Shown: one piece after another, positions 52,764 to 61,741 of the stretch | How the letters are laid out: each line of letters begins with the position of its first letter | Position numbering within the stretch: position 1 is the first letter of the stretch | Origin: S010-25 sp964441285 | GTDB taxonomy: Bacteria; Pseudomonadota; Gammaproteobacteria; SZUA-229 | Assembly (NCBI GenBank): GCA_964441285.1 | Contig: CAYTUK010000013.1 | Location: 4,685 to 68,684 of the forward strand | Direction: 5' to 3' | DNA: 64,000 nt | Notes under the pieces: generated by a model | What the model saw: the letters and a program-made list of their open reading frames with translations, nothing else | What the model was told of the DNA's origin: nothing | The model's database searches: none | Program-made: the position numbers and the translations under genes

Positions 52764-54476
52764 ATGCGTAATAAATCCTCCACACTACTCGATCTCTCCG
52801 AAAAGGAATTGCAGACACTCAGCGACTCATTGAAAAGAGCTATTGTCCGGTTAACTACGGTTGCAAAAGGCGATAATGCAAAGATAAATTCACTCCTTGA
52901 TGAAATCAAGCGTAATGTAAAAGACAAACTGGATTTAACTTTACTTGATGCCGAGCTTGATGAACTGTTTATGCTGATAAAGAAACTTGATATTGCTGAG
53001 ACAGCAGCAATAGCACCAGCAATAGCACCAGCAATAATACAAGAACCAGTTGCACATAATCATTTGAAATCGGCGATAAAAAATTACGATTTTTCCTCGA
53101 TAGCGGCTACTTATAAAGTATCGATAAACGGACTGATTGATGGTGATCTGTCAGAAGATGCGCTATCAAAAGAAATATTACAACTAATAGACAAAATGAG
53201 TGGTGAAATAAACGCATTGACCAGTGCGACGAATGATCAACATAAAGCGATCGGGAATTTTCAACATGACATAAGAAAAACTTTATCTCTCAACGCTGAA
53301 AGCAACAAAAATCTGGGTACAAAAGCTATTCTTGACGAGCTTGCGAAAGAAATATCGAATCAAATTAAACCGGACAACAGTCATACGAAAACGGGAGTAG
53401 TCGATATAGAATCACCTGGAAAAACTATCAATTTACTTGATAGTTTTATCCTGTTGCTGGATAGTCTGGAAACTGCATCCGCGGATAAGAAGAATAAAGA
53501 TGAATTGATCAAGGTATTTTCATCATCTGCTTATGATGCTGAATCATGGAAAACAAGTATTAAAAAACTTGCGCAGTTAATTAATAATGACATTTGTCTG
53601 CTGCAGCAGGATAAGAACGATTTAAGTGATTTTGTCAATATGTTTTCCATGCAGCTAAGTGATATAGAGTCTTATGTTGAGCAGACACGTATAGATAGGG
53701 AAGATACGACTAACAACGCAGTACAATTAAGAAAATCTTTAGATCTCAATGTGAGAAAAATTCAGAATGAAGTAGGCATAGCGGACAATCTTTCCAGATT
53801 AAAAGAAAATGTAAAAAAACATCTAGATAATATAAAGGAGACTATTTCCAGACATAAAAAACAGGAAGTGGAAACGGAAAAGATATTAACAGGTAAATAT
53901 GACCTGATTATGAAAGAGTTGGTGCAATCAAAAGAACAGACTGAATCTTTGCAGGAGCAACTGGACGAGAGTAGAAAAAAACTACTGCGAGATGCATTAA
54001 CGGGTGTACCTAACCGCCTTGCCTATAATGAACGTATTATTACTGAGGTTAATCGTTGGAAACGAACGAAAGAGCCGTTATGTTTAGCAATGTGGGATCT
54101 TGATCACTTCAAGAATATAAATGATACCTATGGTCACGATGCGGGTGATAGAGTGCTTAAACTATTTGCAAAAATTATTCTTGGCCGAGTTAGAAAAGTT
54201 GATTTATTTGTAAGAATGGGGGGCGAAGAATTTTTATTAATGATGCCTTCTACGGCTATATCGACTGCGTTAGCTTTGAATAACAAATTGCTTGTAATAT
54301 TGGAGAAGTATAAGTTTCATTATCAGGGCGAGCTGTGTCCGGTTACAGCTTCAGTCGGCATTGCTGAATTTGAAGCGGGTCTTGATGATGAGGTGGTGTT
54401 AAAACGGGCGGACAAGGCTCTTTATATCAGCAAAAATTCAGGTCGAAATCGATGCACAGTGTTTAGAGCGGGATAG
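52764..54476 (+). CDS. GGDEF diguanylate cyclase with long coiled-coil N-terminus
   Basis: A 570-residue protein. About 400 N-terminal residues are helical, rich in Lys, Asp, Leu and Ser, with heptad-like coiled coils just before the catalytic domain (KKQEVETEKILTGKYD). A short Ala-Pro-Ile repeat (AIAPAIAPA) lies near residue 80, encoded by 12-base tandem units. The C-terminal GGDEF domain has GGEEF (486-490) and an intact inhibitory RKVD site (477-480), so it should make cyclic-di-GMP with feedback control. No membrane helix or receiver is present. It resembles HsbD in position, downstream of the HsbA/HsbR-like genes, which suggests it is controlled by binding of the STAS protein. Confidence 0.88.
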   Translation: MRNKSSTLLDLSEKELQTLSDSLKRAIVRLTTVAKGDNAKINSLLDEIKRNVKDKLDLTLLDAELDELFMLIKKLDIAETAAIAPAIAPAIIQEPVAHNHLKSAIKNYDFSSIAATYKVSINGLIDGDLSEDALSKEILQLIDKMSGEINALTSATNDQHKAIGNFQHDIRKTLSLNAESNKNLGTKAILDELAKEISNQIKPDNSHTKTGVVDIESPGKTINLLDSFILLLDSLETASADKKNKDELIKVFSSSAYDAESWKTSIKKLAQLINNDICLLQQDKNDLSDFVNMFSMQLSDIESYVEQTRIDREDTTNNAVQLRKSLDLNVRKIQNEVGIADNLSRLKENVKKHLDNIKETISRHKKQEVETEKILTGKYDLIMKELVQSKEQTESLQEQLDESRKKLLRDALTGVPNRLAYNERIITEVNRWKRTKEPLCLAMWDLDHFKNINDTYGHDAGDRVLKLFAKIILGRVRKVDLFVRMGGEEFLLMMPSTAISTALALNNKLLVILEKYKFHYQGELCPVTASVGIAEFEAGLDDEVVLKRADKALYISKNSGRNRCTVFRAG

Positions 54477-54618
54477 AGTTTAATTACAACTAGATTATGA
54501 TTCTAGTTTATAGTAATGGTGCGGTTTTTAGCGGCTTGCTTCCAGTATAAGAGTATTTACAATGTGAGAATTATGGTCTATAGGCTCTATAAGATATTTA
54601 AATTATTGTGAGATTATA

Positions 54619-56004
54619 ATGGAAGGGAATGATGTCTTCTTGCAAAAAGTAAGAAGTGCACAACTAGATCTGGTCTATAGTACGCGCCGATATTCAATTC
54701 TTACCATGTCTCTTGGTGCAATACTGATATATGTAACAATGTCCGACTTTAGCCAGATTCCACTTGGTTACTGGCTGTTTTATATGCTTTGTGTCGATGC
54801 ATATCGAATTTTTTGTACAATACGTTACGGCTGGAAAGAGAAGAGTAACCGTATTAGTTTTACAGCAGCAAGGCGAGGCATTGTTACTGGCGTAATATTA
54901 TCCGGTGCTGGTTGGGGAGCCAGTGCGTTAATACTTTTTCCATATCTGGACTCATTACACCAGACTATATTTATGGTTATTATGATAGGGGTTTCAACAG
55001 GCGCAACCTCAACATTGGCCTATATGAAAGATATTGGATTAATATTTGTTTTACTCGTTAATGTTCCCTTTATAATCAGTATTTTTCTTGCAGATAAAGA
55101 TGTATTCATTCTTGGTGTCATTGTATTCGTCTACCTGATATTTATATTAAAAAATATTAAAGTATTATATCGTAATAGTGAGCAGTTATTATATATGGAG
55201 TTTCAAGCTAAGAGGCGCAAAAAAGAGCTGATAATTCAGCGTAAGAGAGCGATGGCAGCAAATATAGAAAAATCCGCCTTCCTGGCTAATATTTCACATG
55301 AGCTACGTACACCAATGCATGCTATTCTCGGCTTTTCTGAGTTGGGTATAAAAAAATTTGAAACCGCATCCGCAGAGAAATTGTTCACTTATTTTTCTCG
55401 AATTCAGGAGAGCGGGCAGCGCCTTTTAGACCTGTTGAATAACCTGTTAGATATATCAAAATTTGAAGCCGGCCGGATGAAACTTGAAATGAGCCGAGGT
55501 GATTTAACGGAATCAATAAATATTGTTACCAAGGAACTGGCTCCGCTGTTAGTGGCACGCTCACAAAAATTAGAATTACGGGCGAATACAGATGACAGCG
55601 TAGCAATTTACGACAAAGATAGAATTATTCAGGTCATCAACAACCTGCTTTCAAATGCAATTAAATTCTCAGCAGAGAATAGCTGTATTTTTATTAGTAT
55701 TGATGCAGCTTCGATAAATACTCGATCTGGAAAAATTATTGATGCGGTATCGGTTAGTGTCAGCGATCAGGGGATAGGTGTTCCTGATGATGAGCTTAAG
55801 ACGATTTTTGATAAGTTTGTGCAATCGAGTAAACATGAAAAAAATGGTGGCACAGGTCTTGGTTTATCGATATGTAAGGAAATAATACATCTGCACTCTG
55901 GTACAATCAGGGCATTTAATCAACCACAAAAAGGCGCGGTCTTTCGCTTTGTTATTCCGCGCGCGCAACCTCTGAATGGACAAAAAAGCCGTGTAAAAAA
56001 TTGA
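54619..56004 (+). CDS. membrane histidine kinase
   Basis: A 461-residue kinase with five to six N-terminal hydrophobic helices (about residues 28-190) without a large periplasmic loop, like MASE-type sensors. A coiled coil follows, then HisKA FLANISHELRTPMHAILGF with His227, and a HATPase with N box NNLLSNAIKFS, G1 DQGIGVPDDEL and G2 GGTGLGLSICKEI. It may phosphorylate one of the receivers encoded in this block. No response regulator overlaps it directly. Confidence 0.9.
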   Translation: MEGNDVFLQKVRSAQLDLVYSTRRYSILTMSLGAILIYVTMSDFSQIPLGYWLFYMLCVDAYRIFCTIRYGWKEKSNRISFTAARRGIVTGVILSGAGWGASALILFPYLDSLHQTIFMVIMIGVSTGATSTLAYMKDIGLIFVLLVNVPFIISIFLADKDVFILGVIVFVYLIFILKNIKVLYRNSEQLLYMEFQAKRRKKELIIQRKRAMAANIEKSAFLANISHELRTPMHAILGFSELGIKKFETASAEKLFTYFSRIQESGQRLLDLLNNLLDISKFEAGRMKLEMSRGDLTESINIVTKELAPLLVARSQKLELRANTDDSVAIYDKDRIIQVINNLLSNAIKFSAENSCIFISIDAASINTRSGKIIDAVSVSVSDQGIGVPDDELKTIFDKFVQSSKHEKNGGTGLGLSICKEIIHLHSGTIRAFNQPQKGAVFRFVIPRAQPLNGQKSRVKN

Positions 56005-56083
56005 ATTATAGTTGACAAATTATTGTCGGTAACTATTTCACGTATTAGTAATCTGTTGTTTAATAAAATAATATTATTATGGC

Positions 56084-56290
56084 ATGAAACCTGCATTGTA
56101 CATTCTGTACAACAATAAAGGTGTCAAAGTTATGGCAGTTAATGCAGCTTTATCATTTAACAGAATGTTTGTTCGAGATGCTGGCTGGAAAATTGGTGGG
56201 TTGGATGAACAAGTTAGCAATAGCATTGGCTTGCTGCCGTCCTCTGGTTCCGTTTCATCACTCCATCATAAAATAGAGCTGGTGCCATGA
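56084..56290 (+). CDS. small protein upstream of the SPOR gene, unknown
   Basis: A 68-residue ORF whose TGA overlaps the ATG of the next gene (ATGA), suggesting translational coupling. A TTGACA -35-like box lies at 56012. An internal ATG (MAVNAALSFNRMF) gives a 52-residue alternative. It has no signal peptide or membrane helix and I recognise no family. Coupling is the main reason to keep it. Confidence 0.45.
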   Translation: MKPALYILYNNKGVKVMAVNAALSFNRMFVRDAGWKIGGLDEQVSNSIGLLPSSGSVSSLHHKIELVP

Positions 56291-57522
56291 ACGCACAATT
56301 AAATCAGTTTTCTGCTGGTGCTGAAAAAGATGATGCTGAAATCTTTTTAGCGGAGCTGTTGAATATTAGTGATGATGTCGTCATGGTTGAAAATAAAAGA
56401 CCCATCAGCCAGCGCCGAGTGGATCAAGTCAATGGTTTGAGCCGGAAAGCGAATAGAAACATAAGTAGTATTATTTCCAGCATTCGTGATGAAGGTTCGG
56501 CACTTGAAACGGGTGAAAATACGAGTCGCATTGAGTCCAGAGGTGCGATAAGCACAAATAATGTGATGCAGTTTGAGTGTATGGATGTTGAGGCGATGGA
56601 CAGAGAGAGGACTTCTTTTGATGCTATTATGGCCGCTAAAGGGGTTAAGAAAAAACCGAGTGCCGAGCGACAGAGCAGCGTAATGAGTTCTGGAGTAAGC
56701 ATGGATGACACAGCTATCGCTGAGTTAAATACGGGAGTAAAGAAACAAACCTGGTTTAAGCTAAATCCAGCGCTGCTCTTTTCTTACCTCTTAACGGCTA
56801 TTTTATTATCTGGCGCAGCCGTAATGGTTTACCAGTTTAAGAGTCAGTCGCATGAATTAGAAAAAGTACTGACCCTGTATAAAAAATCAATCGATAATAA
56901 AAGCGTGTCGGCTACTGAAAGTGAAACACTAAAAGTATCGAAACGGTTGGAAAAAGTGTCGGTAAAAAAGGCGAAAGTGACATCTGTGCTAACGCCGGTT
57001 GTAAAAACAGTAAAACCGGATAGTAGAAATGAAGGCAATAAACGACAGAAAATAGCCGTTCTGGTATCAACTCAGGAGGGGGCGGAACTTAAACAAAGTG
57101 CCCGTATTATCGCAATAAACACAAAGAGTAAACCGTTATTAAATAAGCCTTCAAGTAGTCATCCAGTAAAAATAAAACGATTATCTGAAAACGAAAGTAA
57201 AGCAGTTAAGAAAAAAACAGTTGAGAAGATGCTTAAATCATCTAAGTCTGTCCTGATGGTGGCTCCTGCTTTATCACAACTATCGCGGCCAACGATTTTT
57301 GCGGTTAATCTGGCTTCCTTTAGCGACAAGAATAAGGCAATCAAACAACTTAAGGGGTTACGTTCTGATGGTGTTGGAGCGGTAATGAAAGCAACGCTTA
57401 TTTATGGTAAAAAAGTTTTTCGAATTAGTGTTGATGGCTTTCCAACTCGTGATAAAGCAAATACCTTCATTCTGAAGATAAGAGAAAAATATGGACTTGA
57501 AGGTTGGGTGAGGCGCAGTTAA
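56287..57522 (+). CDS. single-pass membrane protein with C-terminal SPOR-like domain
   Basis: A 411-residue type II membrane protein. About 155 residues are cytoplasmic and partly acidic. One helix lies at about residues 160-180 (LLFSYLLTAILLSGAAVMV). A long Lys/Ser/Val-rich periplasmic linker follows, and the last 75 residues are SPOR-like (FAVNLASFSDKNKAIKQLKG and KVFRISVDGFPTRDKANTF). SPOR domains bind denuded peptidoglycan at division sites or elsewhere. The cytoplasmic part could connect the cell wall with the neighbouring signalling proteins, which is inference. It is coupled to the small gene upstream. Confidence 0.75.
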   Translation: MNAQLNQFSAGAEKDDAEIFLAELLNISDDVVMVENKRPISQRRVDQVNGLSRKANRNISSIISSIRDEGSALETGENTSRIESRGAISTNNVMQFECMDVEAMDRERTSFDAIMAAKGVKKKPSAERQSSVMSSGVSMDDTAIAELNTGVKKQTWFKLNPALLFSYLLTAILLSGAAVMVYQFKSQSHELEKVLTLYKKSIDNKSVSATESETLKVSKRLEKVSVKKAKVTSVLTPVVKTVKPDSRNEGNKRQKIAVLVSTQEGAELKQSARIIAINTKSKPLLNKPSSSHPVKIKRLSENESKAVKKKTVEKMLKSSKSVLMVAPALSQLSRPTIFAVNLASFSDKNKAIKQLKGLRSDGVGAVMKATLIYGKKVFRISVDGFPTRDKANTFILKIREKYGLEGWVRRS

Positions 57523-57629
57523 TAACTCCGTTTTCTTAAATATCGCACAATATAGACCTACAATTTACAGTCTGGGGATGGTCAGAAAGTAGAATGTTTA
57601 ACCTGCATTTATCACGATGTAATCAAGTA

Positions 57630-58352
57630 TTATATTTCGTTATATTCAACCACCGTTGTTAACTGGTACCCCTTGTTGCGTATGGTACGTATTAATTTGG
57701 GGTTTTTTGGATTAGCTTCTATCTTTTTTCGTAATTTTGAGATTGCCATATCAGCAGAACGATCCAGTGGTGACCATTCCCTGCCTGAAATTATTTTAAG
57801 AATTTCATTACGACTGATTGCTTCATATGGACGACAGGCAAGGGCGGTTAGCATCTGAAATTCACAACTGGTGATTTCAATGGTTTTGTTCTCAGGAGAA
57901 TGCAGGGTCTGGTTGATAAAGTTAAGCGTCCAGCCTGCAAATCGGGCTTCTGTTTTACGGTGCTGCTTTACCGTTTCATGTTGGGTTCGACGCAGTACGG
58001 ATTGAATTCTGATCAGTAGTTCCTTTTCTTCAAATGGTTTAGTTATATAGTCATCTGCTCCAATTCCAAAGCCGTTAATTTTATCGTTAATATCTGATTT
58101 TGCAGTAAGGAAGATAATGGGTATTGTAGAGGTGTTTCTTACCTCTTGCGCCAGGGATAAACCATCTTTGTCGGGCAGCATTATATCTAACAAAATAAGG
58201 TCAAAGTCGGCATTTTGCAGATAGCTGTGCATTTCATCACCATTAATAGCGCAACTTAGTTGATATTTTGCATGCTCAAGATAGCGTCGAATCAGTCGAC
58301 ACAGGCGTTGGTCGTCATCAACGTAAAGAATTTTATTGTTTTGCATTCTCAA
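57630..58352 (-). CDS. orphan OmpR-family response regulator
   Basis: A 240-residue regulator on the minus strand. The receiver has YVDDDQRL, Asp56 in LLDIMLPDKDGLSL, LTAKSDINDKINGFGIGADDY and TKPFEEKE. The winged helix has EITSCEFQMLTALAC and ADMAISKLRKKIEANP. It is related to OmpR/RstA-type regulators. No histidine kinase is adjacent on this strand. It sits convergent with the SPOR gene inside an otherwise plus-strand block. Confidence 0.9.
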   Translation of the reverse strand: MRMQNNKILYVDDDQRLCRLIRRYLEHAKYQLSCAINGDEMHSYLQNADFDLILLDIMLPDKDGLSLAQEVRNTSTIPIIFLTAKSDINDKINGFGIGADDYITKPFEEKELLIRIQSVLRRTQHETVKQHRKTEARFAGWTLNFINQTLHSPENKTIEITSCEFQMLTALACRPYEAISRNEILKIISGREWSPLDRSADMAISKLRKKIEANPKNPKLIRTIRNKGYQLTTVVEYNEI

Positions 58353-58392
58353 GTATCCGTGATAGTTAGTTGCACTTTGGTTGAATCTATAA

Positions 58393-58551
58393 GGAACCTC
58401 TGATCAATCCATAAAGTCGTAGCTTACAAGCTGAAATATCCAGCTTTGGCGAGGTAAAATTCCACAATAGCCGATTATATATGTGCTTCACGCCTTGAAG
58501 CGGAATAATTTAGCTCACAATCTACTTTATACGGAATTAATGAGAGGTTCC
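58393..58551. repeat. palindromic MITE-like repeat, copy B (best copy)
   Basis: 159 bases bounded by GGAACCTCTGATCAATCC and its near inverse GGAATTAATGAGAGGTTCC. Within it, ATAAAGTCGTAGCTTACAAG and the complement of CTCACAATCTACTTTATAC pair further, so almost the whole element folds. It has no ORF. Related copies are at 40279, 41131, 48076, 51450 and 52534. It behaves like a non-coding mobile palindrome; no transposase is in the window. Confidence 0.85.
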
Positions 58552-58666
58552 ATAAGTTGAGGGCTATTAATAGATGCTGTTGCGTTTTAGCTTAATTAAC
58601 GATATAAGTCAAAAAAATGAGCGGATATTTCAGGTTACGGTAGACAGAATATCATTCTACAGCCGC

Positions 58667-58693
58667 TAAAGATTTTGCATGACAGGCCGCTAC
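58667..58693 (+). promoter_or_regulatory. sigma-28 (FliA)-like promoter of motA
   Basis: TAAAGATT (7 of 8 to TAAAGTTT), 11-base spacer, then GCCGCTAC (6 of 8 to GCCGATAA). Spacing is exactly the FliA standard. It lies 110 bases before motA, as expected for a late flagellar operon. Confidence 0.6.
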
Positions 58694-58802
58694 TAAGGCT
58701 AGATAGTGTATATAAGCGGGCTGGTTAGAAGGTTTATTCCCTGCCTTTAATTACCCCCGTGCCTGCCGAACCGTAAAGAGATTAGAAAATGAGGGTAATT
58801 AA

Positions 58803-59570
58803 ATGGATCTAGCAACACTGATTGGTTTTGTCGGTGCGTTTAGCATGGTCTTTCTATCTATTATGATGGGCGGAAATTTGGGGATGTTTGTTAATGTTCC
58901 CAGTATCATGATTGTGTTCGGTGGGACAACGATGGTTGTGTTAATGAAATTTCCGCTAAATGTCATGTTGGGGGCGTTTGGTGTTGCGGCAAAAGCTTTT
59001 GTCTACAAGTCGCAGAAACCCAGTGAGATTATTGAGCAAAGTATTGAACTGGCCAATATTGCACGTAGAGAAGGATTGCTGGGGCTGGAGAGCATCGAGG
59101 TTAAAAATGAGTTTTTACGTGATGGTATACAGCTTGTTGTTGATGGTAATGATCCGGTGCTAGTGCAAAAGATGTTAGCTAGAGATATTAGTCTTTCTAT
59201 TGAACGGAATGAAGTTGGTGTCAGTATTTTTAAAGCATTTGGGGACGTAGCACCAGCAATGGGGATGATTGGCACCCTGATAGGGTTGGTGCAAATGATG
59301 TCCAATATGAGCGACCCATCTACAATTGGGCCGGCGATGGCCGTTGCTCTGCTAACAACATTTTATGGTGCAATTATTGCGACTGCTCTGGCATTGCCTA
59401 TTGCGGATAAATTAACCCATCGTAGTAATGAAGAGCGCCTTAATAAATCTATGATTCTTGAGAGCATTAGCGCGATTCAGGAAGGGTTAAATCCACGTAT
59501 GATTGAAGGTTTGTTGAATGCTTACCTACCTGAAGGTAAGAAGTTTAGCTCGGAAGATAAAACTGCATGA
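58803..59570 (+). CDS. motA: flagellar motor stator protein MotA/PomA
   Basis: A 255-residue stator protein with four helices (about residues 1-22, 30-52, 150-172 and 182-205). It has the PomA/MotA motifs VFGGTTMVVLMKFPLN, GDVAPAMGMIGTLIGLVQM and ALLTTFYGAIIATALALPI. The length and sequence are closer to PomA (sodium type) than to enteric MotA. A good ribosome site (GAGGGTAATTAA) precedes the ATG. It forms a ring around MotB and drives the rotor by ion flow. It is followed by motB after 37 bases. Confidence 0.95.
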   Translation: MDLATLIGFVGAFSMVFLSIMMGGNLGMFVNVPSIMIVFGGTTMVVLMKFPLNVMLGAFGVAAKAFVYKSQKPSEIIEQSIELANIARREGLLGLESIEVKNEFLRDGIQLVVDGNDPVLVQKMLARDISLSIERNEVGVSIFKAFGDVAPAMGMIGTLIGLVQMMSNMSDPSTIGPAMAVALLTTFYGAIIATALALPIADKLTHRSNEERLNKSMILESISAIQEGLNPRMIEGLLNAYLPEGKKFSSEDKTA

Positions 59571-59607
59571 TTTCCTCTTCAGTCACTGTTAAGAAAATGA
59601 ATCGGTT

Positions 59608-60591
59608 ATGAATCAGAATTATGAGTATGAAGAACGAAAATGTCCTGAAGGGCTGCCTGCATGGGTAATGACCTTTGCAGATTTAATGTCATTATTACTG
59701 GCATTTTTTGTACTCATGTTTTCATTCTCAGAAATTGATAAGCAGGCGTACAAAGAAATGGCGGGATCAATGAAAAATGCATTTGGTGTGCAGCGTGTAA
59801 TAAGGGCAAATGAGCCACCAAAAGGCGTTAACATTATTGCGCGTGAGTTTAGTCCCGGTCGCCCAATTCCTACACCAGAAAAAGCCATCAGGCAGATGAC
59901 TACGGATGATTATCATCAGTATCCGATACTTGCGGATAAGGCTAAAAATAGCAAAAATAATAAATCAGATAAATCAGGAAAAAGAACCACTGTTGCAGCT
60001 AACCATGTTGTGAATAATGCAGCTGAGCGTGAAACTCTGAAACGGGAAAAACTTGTCAGGCATGATAGCGCAGTTATTCGGGAAAAACTGAGTAAAGAGA
60101 TAAAAAAAGGTTTAATCGAGCTTAAAGTAAAAGACAAAGAAATTATATTGCGTATTCGTGAAAAAGGTTCTTTTCCCTCTGGTAGTGCCAAAATGATTGC
60201 GCCATTCAACGCTGTGGCGAAGAAAATTTCTGAAGCCTTTAGTGGTTTTAATGGTGAAATTATTGTTTCGGGTAACACGGATAATGTACCAATTCATACC
60301 AAACGTTTCCGTTCTAATTGGGAGTTATCTGCATCCCGTGCTGTGAGTGTGATTCAGGAGTTAAGAAAGCAGCCAGGATTAAAAAATAAACATTTTCAGT
60401 TAGAAGCTTATGCTGATACCAGGCCATTGGCATCGAATAAGACCTGGCAGGGTAGAGCTAAAAATCGTCGGGTTGAAATAAAGCTTTCCTATAATCACTT
60501 GCCAGTTAATAGACAAAAAATTGCAAAACAACTAAAAGCACGGGTAACGCAAACAGATGCAATTAAGGTAAATAACGATGGCACGAAATAA
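59608..60591 (+). CDS. motB: flagellar motor stator protein MotB/PomB
   Basis: A 327-residue protein with a short N-terminal tail, one helix (residues 19-40) with the ion-binding Asp25 in WVMTFADLMSLLLAFF, a long basic plug and linker region, and an OmpA-like peptidoglycan-binding domain (ISGNTD-type VSGNTDNVPIHTK, then NWELSASRAVSVIQEL and KNRRVEIKL). The linker (residues 100-160) is unusually Lys/Asn-rich. It overlaps the PilZ gene by 14 bases. PomB-like sodium use is suggested by its PomA-like partner. Confidence 0.94.
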   Translation: MNQNYEYEERKCPEGLPAWVMTFADLMSLLLAFFVLMFSFSEIDKQAYKEMAGSMKNAFGVQRVIRANEPPKGVNIIAREFSPGRPIPTPEKAIRQMTTDDYHQYPILADKAKNSKNNKSDKSGKRTTVAANHVVNNAAERETLKREKLVRHDSAVIREKLSKEIKKGLIELKVKDKEIILRIREKGSFPSGSAKMIAPFNAVAKKISEAFSGFNGEIIVSGNTDNVPIHTKRFRSNWELSASRAVSVIQELRKQPGLKNKHFQLEAYADTRPLASNKTWQGRAKNRRVEIKLSYNHLPVNRQKIAKQLKARVTQTDAIKVNNDGTK

Positions 60592-61189
60592 AATTGGTGG
60601 TGAAGATGACAGGCGTGACTATTTTAGAATTGATGATATTTCTATTCTTAAACATACCCTTATTGATGAAGATAACCTGCTATCAAAAGACGAAGTTTTA
60701 TATCGACAACGAAAAAAAAGATTAACACTAAAAGCAAAACTGGAAAGGATGACAAGGGAAATGCGGCCACTGCATAAAATGATTGCGGCAAGGAATGAAA
60801 AGATTGCACAATATTTATCCGTGATAGATAAAAAGCTGGAAATATTGAGTGACTGCCTGGTAAGTAGCGAACTTATTGAAATGGATATCGATCCCAGTGA
60901 AATCAATATAGGCGCAGGTGGTATTTCTTTTTTAAGTAATGCTCCGATCATGACGGCCAGCCTGATTGAAATTGAGCTGGTTTTGTTGCCGGAGAATAAC
61001 GTTATTTTTAGCTGTGCAAAAGTTGTTAGCTGTACTAAAACAGATGCTCACTTAGCGGAAAAAAATAACTATAAAATTGCTGTTGAGTTTATCGATATGG
61101 ATGAAGGTGTGCGTGATTTAATTAGTCATCATGTAATAACGAAAGAATTAGAAGCGGTGGTTGGAAATCACGACGGTATAGAAGGATGA
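60578..61189 (+). CDS. PilZ-domain protein linked to the motor genes
   Basis: A 203-residue protein. The RRxxxR-type motif is at the very start (DDRRDYFRID, residues 10-19). A helical hairpin of about 60 residues follows (RLTLKAKLERMTREMRPLHK). The second PilZ motif is EINIGAGGISFLSNAP, where the usual D/NxSxxG Ser is Gly. It then continues IAVEFIDMDE. Having the first motif far from the second is a known insertion-type layout. Overlap with motB suggests it is a cyclic-di-GMP receptor that acts on the stator, like YcgR. Binding is probable but needs the altered motif to be tolerated. Confidence 0.82.
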   Translation: MARNKIGGEDDRRDYFRIDDISILKHTLIDEDNLLSKDEVLYRQRKKRLTLKAKLERMTREMRPLHKMIAARNEKIAQYLSVIDKKLEILSDCLVSSELIEMDIDPSEINIGAGGISFLSNAPIMTASLIEIELVLLPENNVIFSCAKVVSCTKTDAHLAEKNNYKIAVEFIDMDEGVRDLISHHVITKELEAVVGNHDGIEG

Positions 61190-61294
61190 AAGCGTGAATC
61201 ACCCCCGTTTTTGTCGATGTAAGAATTGCCAGGCTATGCGCGAGACAAAAGACTGCCTGTAAGCATTATGTACAGTCCCACTTGTGCGGCTCTC

Positions 61295-61741
61295 TTAGAG
61301 AGATTCACAGACATCTTTATCCATAAGAAATGGATTAATGATGGTAAGACTGCCTATTTTTTGCTGATGCTGCATATCTTCACTCAACAAATAATGACAA
61401 TCTAAAAACAATGCAGAAGAAATAATTAAGCTATCCCACCATGAATAACCGTACTGATCCTGAATTTCCCAGGCAGACTCGATTAAGGTAGTTGAAATAT
61501 CCAGTGGTTGCCAAACACTAAGTGCCCGCAAATCAGATCGAGCCTGTTCCTTTGAAAGCCCGGGTTTAAGCTTTTGAGTGACCGTCACATAAAATTCATT
61601 CATCACCTGAGTGCTAATTCTACCGCTTTCATCTTTCCATAAATGCTTGAGCCATTGTTTAGCTTTAGGCTGTTTTTCCGGTTCGGAACTATCCCGGCTA
61701 TAAATTAAAATATTGGTATCAACAAAATACTTAACGCGCAT
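61295..61741 (-). CDS. PIN-domain toxin (VapC-like)
   Basis: A 148-residue PIN-domain protein. The ATG at 61741 (MRVKYFVDTNILIYSRD) gives the usual start; an in-frame start 9 bases upstream lies deeper in the antitoxin. Acidic catalytic residues are visible in VDTNIL, STQVMNEFYV, YGYSWWDSLI and DCHYLLSEDMQ. It should be an RNase toxin. Its start overlaps the end of the antitoxin gene by 11 bases, the normal layout of a vapBC pair. Confidence 0.87.
   Translation of the reverse strand: MRVKYFVDTNILIYSRDSSEPEKQPKAKQWLKHLWKDESGRISTQVMNEFYVTVTQKLKPGLSKEQARSDLRALSVWQPLDISTTLIESAWEIQDQYGYSWWDSLIISSALFLDCHYLLSEDMQHQQKIGSLTIINPFLMDKDVCESL

Larger units (their letters stand above)
58353..58802. other. 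450-base gap upstream of motA
   Basis: Divergent between the orphan regulator and motA. It contains repeat copy B and a sigma-28-like promoter. No gene is seen. Confidence 0.5.
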
